Assembly (NCBI RefSeq): GCF_004006635.1
Contig: NZ_CP034842.1
Span: forward strand, 1,922,001-1,986,000
Source: Fusobacterium necrophorum subsp. necrophorum
Lineage (GTDB): Bacteria > Fusobacteriota > Fusobacteriia > Fusobacteriales > Fusobacteriaceae
DNA: 64,000 nt
Reading direction: 5' to 3'
Shown one piece after another: positions 10,085-18,591 of the stretch. The position numbers and the translations under genes are program-made. A model generated the notes under the pieces. It did no database searches. It was not told the origin of the DNA and worked only from the letters and a program-made list of their open reading frames with translations. The first letter of the stretch is position 1. The number at the start of each line of letters is the position of its first letter.

Positions 10085-11701
10085 TTGATTCCTATTTTAC
10101 TACTTGTTTCTTTCGTCATTTTATTGTCTTGTATTTTAGACAAATTTTCCTTAAAAAGTGGAGTTCCTGCTCTTCTGCTTTTTATCGGGCTTGGAATGAT
10201 TTTTGGAGAGGAAGGATTGCTTAAAATTTCCTTTTACGACTTTTCTATGGCAAATAACGTCTGCTCTACCGCTCTCATATTCATTATGTTCTATGGCGGA
10301 TTCGGAACAAAGTGGAAAGAAGCAAAAAAAGTTATCATAGAAGCCTCTATCTTGTCAAGTTTGGGAGTCTTTTTGACAGCACTTTTTGTAGCTGTCGGAG
10401 TTCATTTTTTACTCTCCTGGTCCTGGATGGAAAGTTTCCTCTTCGGTTCCATTTTAAGTTCTACAGATGCTGCTTCTGTTTTTTCCATTTTAAAACGAAA
10501 AAAATTAGGACTAAAGGAAAATACCGCTTCTCTCTTGGAAGTGGAAAGCGGTAGTAACGATCCCTGCTCCTATATGATGACACTCATAAGCCTTCTTTGT
10601 TTAACAGGAGAAGTCAGAGGAAGTACCTTACTTTCCTATGTCATTTTGCAATTGGGAGGAGGACTCTTTTTTGGAGGAATTTTTTCGTTTCTGACTCGAT
10701 TTCTTTTAAAAAAATTACATTTTGCAGAAGGATTGGACACCCTATTCATCACAGGTTCTGTGATTGCAGCCTACGCTCTTCCCAGTTATTTTAACGGAAA
10801 CGGATATTTAAGTGTCTATATTTTTGGAATCTTATTGGGAAACTCTTCTTTTCCTCATAAAGAAAATTTATCTTCTTTCTATGACGGTGTCACCGGTCTG
10901 GCACAAATGTTCATCTTTTTCCTGTTGGGCTTACTTTCCACTCCAAGTCGCCTGGTAGATGCCTTTATCCCCGCATTGGTGATATTTCTGATTCTTACTT
11001 TTTTAGCTAGACCTATTTCTGTATTTTCTTTGCTTTTCCCTTTCCATACAAGTAAAGAGAAAAAACTTCTCGTTTCTTTTGCGGGACTTCGTGGAGCGGC
11101 TTCCATTGTATTTGCTATAATGACGATTGTCCATCACTACACTCCGAAACAAGATGTTTTTCATATTGTATTTTGTGTTGTGCTGCTCTCCATGATATTT
11201 CAAGCCTCCTCTTTGGCTTGGGTGGCGATTCGACTGAATATGATAGATAGCAAAATTGACGTTATGGAAATTTTTACGGACTATGCTTCCAAAACAAAAC
11301 TGCAATTTTTTGAAATTCCAATTCCGAAAAATCATTATTGGATTGGCATGAGAATCAAAGACTTGTTGCTTCCACCGAATATTCTAATCCTCAATATTGT
11401 AAGAAATACAGAGCAAATTGTTCCCTATGGAGATTTTATCATCCAAGAAAATGATCTGATTTATCTTTCCATTTTGGGAAATAACAAAAAACTGTCCTTT
11501 GACATAGATATGTATCTTCTTCCAAGTAAGAGCAAATGGATTGGAAAGACAGTTCAAGAATATGGAGAAAAGAAACATGTTTTTATCAGCTTAATCGTTC
11601 GAAAGGAAAAAGCCCTTATGCCAAAGGCGACTCTCGTTCTGGAAGAAGAAGATCAAATTTATTTTCACAAAAAAGAAAAAAATCCTCCCCTAAAATCTTA
11701 G
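10085..11701 (+). CDS. Potassium/proton antiporter, CPA1 family with C-terminal TrkA-C domain
   Basis: The 538-residue protein has an antiporter membrane domain of about twelve helices (residues 1-390) and a cytoplasmic tail. The stretch SILSSTDAASVFSIL carries the acidic residue pattern of CPA1 transporters, and ESGSNDP and GLRGAASIVFA fit the NhaP2/CvrA branch. The tail (about 400-530) looks like a TrkA-C ligand-binding domain, which in relatives senses nucleotides. The likely role is K+ (or Na+) efflux in exchange for protons. The start is a TTG at 10085 after AAGGAGGGA; no ATG fits. It is a single-gene transcript ending at the shared terminator with cca. Confidence 0.85.
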   Translation: MIPILLLVSFVILLSCILDKFSLKSGVPALLLFIGLGMIFGEEGLLKISFYDFSMANNVCSTALIFIMFYGGFGTKWKEAKKVIIEASILSSLGVFLTALFVAVGVHFLLSWSWMESFLFGSILSSTDAASVFSILKRKKLGLKENTASLLEVESGSNDPCSYMMTLISLLCLTGEVRGSTLLSYVILQLGGGLFFGGIFSFLTRFLLKKLHFAEGLDTLFITGSVIAAYALPSYFNGNGYLSVYIFGILLGNSSFPHKENLSSFYDGVTGLAQMFIFFLLGLLSTPSRLVDAFIPALVIFLILTFLARPISVFSLLFPFHTSKEKKLLVSFAGLRGAASIVFAIMTIVHHYTPKQDVFHIVFCVVLLSMIFQASSLAWVAIRLNMIDSKIDVMEIFTDYASKTKLQFFEIPIPKNHYWIGMRIKDLLLPPNILILNIVRNTEQIVPYGDFIIQENDLIYLSILGNNKKLSFDIDMYLLPSKSKWIGKTVQEYGEKKHVFISLIVRKEKALMPKATLVLEEEDQIYFHKKEKNPPLKS

Positions 11702-11719
11702 CCTCAAGGTTTAGGGGAG
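11685..11719. terminator. Bidirectional terminator between the antiporter gene and cca
   Basis: Perfect 10-pair stem CTCCCCTAAA/TTTAGGGGAG. On the plus strand it is followed by ATTCTATTTTT; on the minus strand by GATTTTTTTC. It overlaps the last codons of the antiporter gene and serves both convergent genes. Confidence 0.8.
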
Positions 11720-11723
11720 AATT

Positions 11724-13064
11724 CTATTTTTCACAGCTTTTCTTTTTTGCTGCTTCCAATAAAACAGTATGTTCATTTTCTATTTTTCCTTCTACTACCT
11801 GTTCCAATAAATATTCTTTTATCTCCTGAATATTTTTCCCTACATAACCCAGCTCCATTAAATCAAAGCCATTGATAGCCAAATCCGATAGTCCGGGAAT
11901 TTTTTGTTCTTCTATGATTTTATAAAACAATTCTTCCAGGCTTTTTTCCGGAATTTTTTTCAAATCTTTTGCTAAATTATCTGCAATGGAAAGTTGTAGC
12001 AACTTTTTACTTCTCTCTTCTCCAAAACGACATATCATCTTTCGAATGCTTTTCTCATCCGTATTTTGATGTAACAACATGTGGTTTGCAATCAAAAACT
12101 CTACCTCTTTCCTGATCGTATTGGCTTCTTCCAATTCTCCCTGTAAAATCCTTCCGATGATTTCTGCTCCTTTCTTTTCATGTCCATAGAAATGATAATA
12201 GCCTGTCTTCTCATCTACGGTTTTGGTAAACGGCTTTCCAATATCATGAAAAATGGCGGCCAAACGGAGTACTAAATCATTGGGAACCAAGTTCACGACA
12301 TGGAGAGTATGTTCCCATAAATCATAACAATGATAAGGAGTATTCTGATTAAAATTATAACATAGTTTTAAACTGGGAAGAATTATCTCCAAAGCTCCTG
12401 TTTCCTTCATCATTTCCAAAGTCTTTGCAACAAAATCTCCTAACACTAATTTATTCCATTCTTCTGTAATTCTTGACTTTGCAATTTTTTTCAACATTTG
12501 TTTTTCTTGTGCTATAGCTCTTTTTGTATTTTCTTCCAAATGAAACCCCAATTGACTCACAAAACGAAAAGCTCTCATAATTCGAAGCCCGTCTTCCCGT
12601 ATTCTTTCTATAGGATTTCCTACCAAGCGTATTCGTTTCTTTTTTAAATCTTCCTCTCCTCCATATAAATCAAGAAAACCCTTACTCCGATGATATGCCA
12701 TGGCATTGATTGTAAAGTCTCTCCTTGCCAAGTCCTCTTCTATTGTTTTCACAAATTTTATTTTTTGAGGTCGTCTTCCATCACTTCCCTCATCAGAGCG
12801 AAATCTTGCAATTTCAAATTCCTCTCCCTCAATCTGAACTCGGAATACTCCGAAACTTTTTCCCGTCTCTCTGCAAGGATAGGGTTTAAATATTTGTTTT
12901 AGTTCTTCATAGGATAAATTCGTGCAAAAATCATAGTCATGGGGCTCTTTTCCAAGAAGAATATCTCGAACACAGCCACCCACCAAATATCCCTCTCCCT
13001 TTCTCTCCAACTGCTCCAAGACATAAGAAACATGTTTAGGGAACTCCAATCCTTCTTTTTTCAT
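11724..13064 (-). CDS. cca: CCA tRNA nucleotidyltransferase with HD domain
   Basis: This enzyme adds or repairs the 3' CCA of tRNAs. The 446-residue class II enzyme shows GGCVRD at about 29-34, the catalytic DYDF pair, RRDFTINAMAY, and the SDGRRP segment. A C-terminal HD domain (FHDIGKP, then YHFYGHEKKGAE) suggests an additional phosphohydrolase activity as in other bacterial enzymes. It starts one base after the stop of the Nudix gene, so the two are co-transcribed. A tRNA-Arg about 1.2 kb away already encodes its CCA, so here the enzyme may work mainly in repair for that tRNA. Confidence 0.93.
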   Translation of the reverse strand: MKKEGLEFPKHVSYVLEQLERKGEGYLVGGCVRDILLGKEPHDYDFCTNLSYEELKQIFKPYPCRETGKSFGVFRVQIEGEEFEIARFRSDEGSDGRRPQKIKFVKTIEEDLARRDFTINAMAYHRSKGFLDLYGGEEDLKKKRIRLVGNPIERIREDGLRIMRAFRFVSQLGFHLEENTKRAIAQEKQMLKKIAKSRITEEWNKLVLGDFVAKTLEMMKETGALEIILPSLKLCYNFNQNTPYHCYDLWEHTLHVVNLVPNDLVLRLAAIFHDIGKPFTKTVDEKTGYYHFYGHEKKGAEIIGRILQGELEEANTIRKEVEFLIANHMLLHQNTDEKSIRKMICRFGEERSKKLLQLSIADNLAKDLKKIPEKSLEELFYKIIEEQKIPGLSDLAINGFDLMELGYVGKNIQEIKEYLLEQVVEGKIENEHTVLLEAAKKKSCEK

Positions 13065-13065
13065 A

Positions 13066-13461
13066 TTATCCCTCTTTTGCTATTTTTTCCAATATCGGTC
13101 TATCCGCCTCCGCAAATTTCAAAGAAAGTATATTTTCTTTTTTTATCCAAACGGAAGCATCATGTTCTGTCAAAGTAAATTTCGTATCTTTCCATAGGCA
13201 TTTCACAAAATGAACTTCAAGAATAAGCTCTTCTATCTCCTCGTAGATTATTCCAATCTCGTCAACCGCCTCTACCCTACAGCGTAATTCTTCCCATACC
13301 TCTCGTTCTGCAGTTTGAAAATAACTTTCTCCCTTTTCCACTTTTCCACCCGGAAATTCCCAGCGATTTCCCAGCTTTTTCTTGGCGGAACGAAGGACTG
13401 CCAAGACTCTTCCGTCCTCTCTTTCTATCATAGCCGCCACTACTTCCATTTTTTCTTTCAT
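13066..13461 (-). CDS. MutT-like Nudix hydrolase
   Basis: A 131-residue Nudix protein. The box reads GGKVEKGE, seven residues, then REVWEELRC, so all metal-binding Glu residues are present but the usual Gly near the end of the box is Arg. NRWEFPGGK matches the MutT/CTP pyrophosphohydrolase branch that cleans damaged nucleotides such as 8-oxo-dGTP. Two ATGs are possible. The one at 13467 abuts GAGG directly, so the one at 13461, with six bases of spacing, is more likely. It is the first gene of a two-gene unit with cca. Confidence 0.85.
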   Translation of the reverse strand: MKEKMEVVAAMIEREDGRVLAVLRSAKKKLGNRWEFPGGKVEKGESYFQTAEREVWEELRCRVEAVDEIGIIYEEIEELILEVHFVKCLWKDTKFTLTEHDASVWIKKENILSLKFAEADRPILEKIAKEG

Positions 13462-13501
13462 TCTCATCCTCTTTTTATTTCAGAATTTTTTCTTTTTTTT
13501 T

Positions 13502-13543
13502 ATTCTAACACTCTCTTTTCAAAAAAGCAAACTGTGATATAAT
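13502..13543. promoter_or_regulatory. Overlapping divergent promoters for mutT-cca and nadD
   Basis: Minus strand: TTGCTT (13530-13525), 17 bases, TAGAAT (13507-13502), reading into the Nudix gene. Plus strand: TTTTCA (13516-13521), 16 bases, TATAAT (13538-13543), reading into nadD. The two core promoters overlap, so simultaneous firing may be limited. Confidence 0.55.
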
Positions 13544-13576
13544 TTAAGAAAAACAAAAGAGGAGTTTTGATTCACT

Positions 13577-14179
13577 ATGAAAATTGGAATTTATGGAGGA
13601 AGTTTCAATCCCATTCACTTAGGACATCAGAAAATCATAGAATTTGTCTTAGAAACTATGAAATTGGACAAAATTCTTGTTATTCCCGTCGGACTTCCTT
13701 CTCATCGGGAAAATACTTTGGAGGAAGGCTTTCATCGCTTTGCTATGTGCCAACTTGCCTTTGAACATCTCCCACGGGTAGAGGTATCGGATTTGGAAAT
13801 CAATCTTTTGGAAGTTTCTTATACCTATGATACTTTAGTGCAAATCCGTCAGCTTTATGGAGAAGAACACGAGTATTTTGAAATTATCGGGGAAGATTCC
13901 CTTGCTTCCTTTGATTCTTGGAAATGCCCTCAAGAAATTTTAAAATTAGCAAAACTTCTCGTCTTACAACGGGAACCCTTTGAATTAATTTCTGAAAATC
14001 CCAATATTATTTTACTGAATAGTCCTATTTTTCCAATTTCCTCTACGGAAATTCGAGAACAACTGCAAAGAGGAACTTCAAAAATAGACTGGCTAAATCC
14101 GAAGGTATTCCAATATATTCAGGAACATAATTTGTATAAAACTCTTGAAATAGAAAAAAGGTTATCTCAAAATATATAA
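13577..14179 (+). CDS. nadD: Nicotinate-nucleotide adenylyltransferase
   Basis: This enzyme converts nicotinate mononucleotide and ATP to deamido-NAD in NAD biosynthesis. The 200-residue protein begins with the nucleotidyltransferase signature GGSFNPIHLGH (residues 8-18) and carries SSTEIREQL near the C-terminus, which is the second ATP-binding motif. An in-frame stop lies nine bases upstream, so the ATG at 13577 is the only reasonable start; the GGAG ribosome site is unusually far away (about 12 bases). The gene stands alone between its own promoter and a hairpin terminator. The usual partner gene rsfS does not follow. Confidence 0.94.
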   Translation: MKIGIYGGSFNPIHLGHQKIIEFVLETMKLDKILVIPVGLPSHRENTLEEGFHRFAMCQLAFEHLPRVEVSDLEINLLEVSYTYDTLVQIRQLYGEEHEYFEIIGEDSLASFDSWKCPQEILKLAKLLVLQREPFELISENPNIILLNSPIFPISSTEIREQLQRGTSKIDWLNPKVFQYIQEHNLYKTLEIEKRLSQNI

Positions 14180-14202
14180 TTTAAGACAACCTCTCATTTT
14201 TT
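14159..14202 (+). terminator. Terminator of nadD
   Basis: Arms AGGTTATCT and AGACAACCT (one mismatch) enclose a 16-base loop that contains the nadD stop codon, followed by CTCATTTTTT. Confidence 0.6.
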
Positions 14203-14233
14203 ATTTCAAAACTACCATTTTTTTAAAAAGAAA

Positions 14234-14310
14234 TGGCGTTCCCGATAGGATTTGAACCTACTGCCTGACCCTTAGGAGGGGTCCGCTCTATCCGAGTGAG
14301 CTACGGGAAC
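14234..14310 (-). tRNA. tRNA-Arg (anticodon CCT, reads AGG)
   Basis: Minus-strand cloverleaf with acceptor arms GTTCCCG/CGGGAAC, discriminator G and an encoded CCA (14236-14234). The D-arm is AGCTC...GAGC, the anticodon stem is GACCC/GGGTC around the loop CTCCTAA, and the T-arm includes GTTCAAATC. The anticodon CCT at positions 34-36 decodes AGG. Confidence 0.95.
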
Positions 14311-14369
14311 ACAAACATACAACATAGTATAGCATACATTGTCAAGAAAAAACAATAAAAAAATTTTTT

Positions 14370-15827
14370 TTATAACACCGGAGCAAATAATCGAAAGACA
14401 GCTTCTTTTGCTTTTTTCCATAAAGCTCTGGAATGATAATTCTGATAGGAAATTCGTTCAGATGCTGCAATATCCCTCTTAAATTGTTTCTCAAATTCTC
14501 CCACTACATCTTTTTCATAAATGTTGACATTGATTTCAAAATTTTGATAAAAGCTACGATAGTCGACATTGCAACTACCCATGCTGACAACTTCCCCATC
14601 TACCATAATTACTTTACAATGTAAAAATCCTTTTTGATATTCCAAGATGTCCGCCCCCAACTCCAATAATTCTCCAATGAAATAATGATTTACCGGTTGA
14701 ATGATAAAATGATCCGATTTCGCAGGAATCATGATTTTTACTTTTACTCCGGAAAGACAGGCAATCTTCAAAGCATCTAAAATAATATCGTCTGGTACAA
14801 AATAAGGAGTTTGAATATAAATATGGGATTTTGCTCCTTGAATTAAATTCAAATAACTATCTCGTAGGGTATGGAAATCAAAATTAGGTCCGGAAGTGGC
14901 AACTTGCATATAACCTGTGTTCCTTCCTTTTCTTCTTTTAATCTCCTGCATGACTTCTCGCATATAGGGATATACTTTTTCTCCCAATTGCCTTTTTTCT
15001 CGAGAGGCAATATTCCAAGTGAAATAGAATTCCTTTTCCAATTCCACCACAATCTCTCCTGCTACTCGAATTGCCGTATCTCTCCAATATCCCAATTTCC
15101 CATTTCCAATATACTCATCTCCAATGTTAAATCCTCCAATATATGCAATTTTACGATCAATAATGCACATTTTCTTATGATTGCGATAATTTGCATTTAA
15201 ACTGATATTGATAAAAGGAAACGGAGAGGGGAAAAAAATACGATATTCTATTCCTGCTATTTTCAAAATTTTTCTCATGGAAAAAGAGGGAGGATTGGCT
15301 CCATCCAACAATAAAAAAATTTCAACACCGGTCCTAGCTTTTTCAACTAAAAGACTCAATACCTGATTTCCCAACATGTCCTTTCGAAATAGATACATTT
15401 CCATTTTGATTTCTTTTTTCGCCTCTTTTAAATCTTGCAGTAAGGCTCGAAAATATTTTTGTCCATCAAAATAGGGAGTCATAGTATTTTGCCAAGTCAA
15501 ACGATTTTTGGATGTCATTTCCAAATAATGAATCAGTTTTTCCCAATTTTGTAAGTCTTTTCTTTGGGAAAATTCTATCATGTTCTTGCTTTCTAAACGT
15601 GCTAATTGATAGATTTTATTTGCTTTTCTTCGTTTTCGAAAACTGATTCCAAAAAATAGATAAGCGATAAAACCAATATAGGGAGCCAGACTTAAGATAA
15701 TTGTCCAAAGAAGAGTATACAATGGATTTTTCCTTTCCAAAAGAACCAAAATAAGAATAAAACTAAGGTTCATAATCCAGATATATTCCAATAAAATCGA
15801 TGTCATTTTTAGAATGGATTCTATCAT
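14370..15827 (-). CDS. cls: Cardiolipin synthase, phospholipase D type
   Basis: The enzyme joins two phosphatidylglycerol molecules into cardiolipin at the inner membrane. The 485-residue protein has two N-terminal membrane helices (about 14-33 and 38-60). Two HKD motifs follow: NHKKMCIIDRKIAYIGGFN and HCKVIMVDGEVVSMGSCN, each with the HxKx4D catalytic pattern. This is the bacterial ClsA layout and normal length. The ribosome site is AAGGAGAT. It is transcribed alone, facing away from the SIR2-like gene. Confidence 0.93.
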   Translation of the reverse strand: MIESILKMTSILLEYIWIMNLSFILILVLLERKNPLYTLLWTIILSLAPYIGFIAYLFFGISFRKRRKANKIYQLARLESKNMIEFSQRKDLQNWEKLIHYLEMTSKNRLTWQNTMTPYFDGQKYFRALLQDLKEAKKEIKMEMYLFRKDMLGNQVLSLLVEKARTGVEIFLLLDGANPPSFSMRKILKIAGIEYRIFFPSPFPFINISLNANYRNHKKMCIIDRKIAYIGGFNIGDEYIGNGKLGYWRDTAIRVAGEIVVELEKEFYFTWNIASREKRQLGEKVYPYMREVMQEIKRRKGRNTGYMQVATSGPNFDFHTLRDSYLNLIQGAKSHIYIQTPYFVPDDIILDALKIACLSGVKVKIMIPAKSDHFIIQPVNHYFIGELLELGADILEYQKGFLHCKVIMVDGEVVSMGSCNVDYRSFYQNFEINVNIYEKDVVGEFEKQFKRDIAASERISYQNYHSRALWKKAKEAVFRLFAPVL

Positions 15828-15893
15828 TTTTATCTCCTTTTTCTACTTTCTTACTATCATAACATTTTTTTCAAATTTTTTCCATTTTTAGTC

Positions 15894-15922
15894 TTGTTTC
15901 TTCCAATCTTTTACGTTATAAT
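15894..15922 (+). promoter_or_regulatory. Promoter of the SIR2-like/alarmone synthetase cluster
   Basis: TTGTTT at 15894-15899, 17-base spacer, TATAAT at 15917-15922. No terminator is visible until 18481, so it probably drives all three genes to 18472. Confidence 0.65.
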
Positions 15923-15964
15923 TAGAGTAGAATACTATTAGGATAAGCGAGGTGTTACTATAAT

Positions 15965-16759
15965 ATGGATAAATTTTGGGATTACTTTCCTTCCGAGCAA
16001 AAATTTAATCTCTTTTTAGGAGAAGAATACTGTGCTTATGACCAAAGTCCTTCCAGAAAAGAATTAGCTGCTTTTCTGTTGGATAAAATTCCGGAATCTT
16101 TAAAACATCGAATCCGTAATAGAGAATCTTTGTCAGAAATTAGTCAAGATCTCTTAGATTTAGCTATTTTCTCCAGGAGAAGTTTGATTAAAAGTGTAAA
16201 AGAATTTGCTAAAAATATATCTTTGGATTTTTCTTGTTATGCTTCTATTTTAGAAAATAAGTGTTTTCAATCTATTATCAATATGAACTTATTTCTTCCT
16301 TTGGAACGAGAATTTCATGAAAAACTGCATTCTATTTCTCCCTTTTCAGAATTGGAAAAAGAAAAAACAAATAAATTAGCCTTTTATAGAATTTTAGGAT
16401 GTATAACACAAGGAGACAAAATCTTTTTAACATCACAGGATATTAAAAAATTAAAAGTGTTATCTTTTTATCAATCTTTCTGGTCTCAACTTCGAAAAGA
16501 ATTTATGGAACGCCCTACGATTTTATTGGGAGTGGATTTGGAAAACACAGATGTACAAGAAATCCTTAGTTTTTTATTGGAAGAAATTCGCTATGAAAAA
16601 CAAAATATTTATCTTGTAACATCTTCTTCTATTTTGAGTTCAAAGGTCACAAATTTTATTACTAAATATGACATTAAAGTACTCACCAAAAATATGGATT
16701 CCTTTCATGAAAGTCTAAACAAGAAAGTTGTTGATGTCCAAAAACAGTTTGTAAAGTAG
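15965..16759 (+). CDS. Degenerate SIR2-like domain protein (function unknown)
   Basis: The 264-residue frame has the order of segments of the SIR2_2-like NADase fold: FNLFLGEE plus PSRKELAAFLLDKI (14-42), IINMNLFLPLE (104-114), FYRILGCI..DKIFLTSQDIKKL (140-163), PTILLGVDLENTDVQEILSFL (184-204) and IYLVTSSS..YDIKVLTKNMDSF. At each catalytic spot the usual residue is missing: GAG is GEE, the TTNYD Asn/Asp pair is altered, and the HG histidine is Leu144. So it is probably a non-catalytic SIR2 relative; this assignment is my reading of motifs, not a search result. It may be the first half of a longer protein: see 16795-17664. The start has GAGGTG about 11 bases upstream. Confidence 0.6.
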   Translation: MDKFWDYFPSEQKFNLFLGEEYCAYDQSPSRKELAAFLLDKIPESLKHRIRNRESLSEISQDLLDLAIFSRRSLIKSVKEFAKNISLDFSCYASILENKCFQSIINMNLFLPLEREFHEKLHSISPFSELEKEKTNKLAFYRILGCITQGDKIFLTSQDIKKLKVLSFYQSFWSQLRKEFMERPTILLGVDLENTDVQEILSFLLEEIRYEKQNIYLVTSSSILSSKVTNFITKYDIKVLTKNMDSFHESLNKKVVDVQKQFVK

Positions 16760-16794
16760 AAGAAGAACCTTCTTCTTCTACGGAAGAAAAAAAA

Positions 16795-17664
16795 ATGGAG
16801 GAACAAAACTCTACCGAATACAGTAACCCTACAGGAGAAAAAAGAATCCATATCGTTCCTGTAACAAAAGATATCAAACTTGAAGAAAATTTAGAAATTC
16901 AATTTTCTTCTCTCCAATTGAATCATTTTCCTATTTCGCATCGAAATTTTTCTTCTCGGGAAAAATTCTTGGAAATTATTCCTTTGGGAACTACCGATGT
17001 ACAAGTAGGAGAACAACTTTTACACAATGTGACATTACGAGCCTTTATATATAAAGATTTCAGACTTTTGGAATTTAAAACTCGAGAATTTCGTTTCGCA
17101 TTTAGTGTAGAGCTTTTCAACAATGTTTTTTTTAGTCGAGAATCCTTCTTACAGTATGAAATTTCAACAGATTTAAACAATCCAAGACTGGAAAATGTTT
17201 TTACTTTGTTCCATGATCTTTTCTCTGGAGCAAATATTGTGTTTCAATATAACCATACAAAAAGCGAGCTGTCTATCACAAATGATGTCGAAGGCTTTAA
17301 ATTTTCTTTGTTGAGCTTTGCTCTCACAAAATATCAAAATCAAATGTCATCCATCCTTACTAAGAAAGAAAAGAATTTTTCCTCTGTAAAAAACTCTTTC
17401 TATGAATTGGAAATACTATATTATTATTTAAGTGGAAAAACTTTCTATGATGCGTGGATCAATGCAAAATTTCCCAAAGGAGAAATACAAACAGGAGATT
17501 CTGTGCAATTTGTTCGAACTTTTTCCTATCCTTTCCAGAGGCTTTCGTATGGCATTCGACAAACGATTACTCTACAACAGGAATTAGGAAATATTGGAAC
17601 AGAAGATAGCATTCAATTAAATCGAAAAAGTGCTTCCGTTTCTTTAGAAGCCATTCAAAAATAA
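16795..17664 (+). CDS. Protein of unknown function, possible second half of the SIR2-like protein
   Basis: I do not recognise this 289-residue protein. It starts with an acidic, Ser/Thr-rich linker-like stretch, then a beta-rich domain with many Phe/Tyr residues; there is no signal peptide or membrane helix. Its frame remains open upstream of the ATG back to 16735, reading KVEEEPSSSTEEKK, which looks like an inter-domain linker. The preceding gene ends in a different frame at 16759, right after a run of five As (16740-16744). One additional base there would fuse both frames into one protein of about 565 residues. The only ribosome site before the ATG is a weak GGAAG. The alarmone synthetase follows after 20 bases. 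Confidence 0.6.
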   Translation: MEEQNSTEYSNPTGEKRIHIVPVTKDIKLEENLEIQFSSLQLNHFPISHRNFSSREKFLEIIPLGTTDVQVGEQLLHNVTLRAFIYKDFRLLEFKTREFRFAFSVELFNNVFFSRESFLQYEISTDLNNPRLENVFTLFHDLFSGANIVFQYNHTKSELSITNDVEGFKFSLLSFALTKYQNQMSSILTKKEKNFSSVKNSFYELEILYYYLSGKTFYDAWINAKFPKGEIQTGDSVQFVRTFSYPFQRLSYGIRQTITLQQELGNIGTEDSIQLNRKSASVSLEAIQK

Positions 17665-17683
17665 ATAGATTAGGAGAATACGA

Positions 17684-18472
17684 ATGTCAATAAAATTAGA
17701 TCAAACTACTTTTTTTGAGGAATTTACCATTGATAAAGATTATTTTGATGCTACCGGCTTAGAATGGGAAGAATTGGTGCATATCTATGAAGATTATGTG
17801 CAACTTATTCCCAGTTTAGAAAAAGAAGCGGAATACATTGTATCAAAACTTATCGACGCTCCCAACGTTCACTCTGTGAGGAGAAGGGTCAAAAAAGCAA
17901 AACATCTGATTGAAAAAATCATTCGAAAGGGGAAAAAATACAAAGATAGGAATATTTCTGTGGACAACTATCGGGAAATTGTAACAGATTTAATTGGAAT
18001 TCGAGTGTTACATCTTTTTAAGGATGACTGGAAAGGAATCCATCATAATATCTTAAATCTTTGGGAACTAAGTGAAACTCCTCAAGTCAATATTCGAAGG
18101 GGAGATTATAACTTACAACAATTTCGGGAAAGTATTTCAGACTTGAATTGTGAAATTATTGTGCGAGAACATGGCTATCGTTCCGTACACTACCTTGTCA
18201 AAATTCCCATTACAATTTCCTTAAATGTTTTAGTGGAAATTCAAGTTCGCACTGTGTTTGAAGAAGCCTGGAGTGAAATTGATCACATCATGCGTTACCC
18301 TTATGACACAGATAATCCGGTTATTACGGAATACCTTGCAATTTTTAATCGTATGGTAGGTTGTGCCGATGAAATGGGAACTTTTTTAAAAAAAGTGAAA
18401 AAAGATTTTTCATTGGGAAAGGAATTACCAGAAAATTTCGTTCCCCGAGATTTGGATTTAAAATTTAAATAA
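17684..18472 (+). CDS. Small alarmone synthetase (RelA/SpoT domain only)
   Basis: This 262-residue protein probably makes (p)ppGpp or a related nucleotide by transferring pyrophosphate from ATP to GDP/GTP. Synthetase motifs are visible: RRRVKKAKHLIEKI, DLIGIRVLHLF, EHGYRSVHY and EIQVRTVFEEAWSEIDH. There is no HD hydrolase, TGS or ACT domain, so it is like RelQ/RelP-type enzymes rather than long Rel. An N-terminal extension of about 50 residues (FEEFTIDKDYF) precedes the domain. It is co-transcribed with the SIR2-like gene pair, 20 bases behind it, with GGAGAA before the ATG. Small synthetases are used both in stress responses and as toxins, and the operon context makes either possible. Confidence 0.85.
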   Translation: MSIKLDQTTFFEEFTIDKDYFDATGLEWEELVHIYEDYVQLIPSLEKEAEYIVSKLIDAPNVHSVRRRVKKAKHLIEKIIRKGKKYKDRNISVDNYREIVTDLIGIRVLHLFKDDWKGIHHNILNLWELSETPQVNIRRGDYNLQQFRESISDLNCEIIVREHGYRSVHYLVKIPITISLNVLVEIQVRTVFEEAWSEIDHIMRYPYDTDNPVITEYLAIFNRMVGCADEMGTFLKKVKKDFSLGKELPENFVPRDLDLKFK

Positions 18473-18480
18473 GAGAAAGG

Positions 18481-18516
18481 AGGCTATCTTAAAAGTATAT
18501 CTTTTTAAGATAGCCT
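18481..18516 (+). terminator. Strong hairpin after the alarmone synthetase gene
   Basis: Perfect 14-pair stem AGGCTATCTTAAAA/TTTTAAGATAGCCT with an 8-base loop, 8 bases past the stop codon. The tail is TTCCTAAAT rather than a clean T-run, so termination efficiency is uncertain. Confidence 0.6.
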
Positions 18517-18591
18517 TTCCTAAATATATTGAACACTTTTTATAAAAAAATACTTATGTTTAAGACAAGATCTTTCGGAAAGGATAGCATC

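Noticed and set aside
16756-16781. Palindrome read as a terminator between the SIR2-like gene and the next
   Set aside because: No T-run follows on the plus strand, and the symmetry is explained by runs of GAA and TCT codons in the possible linker.
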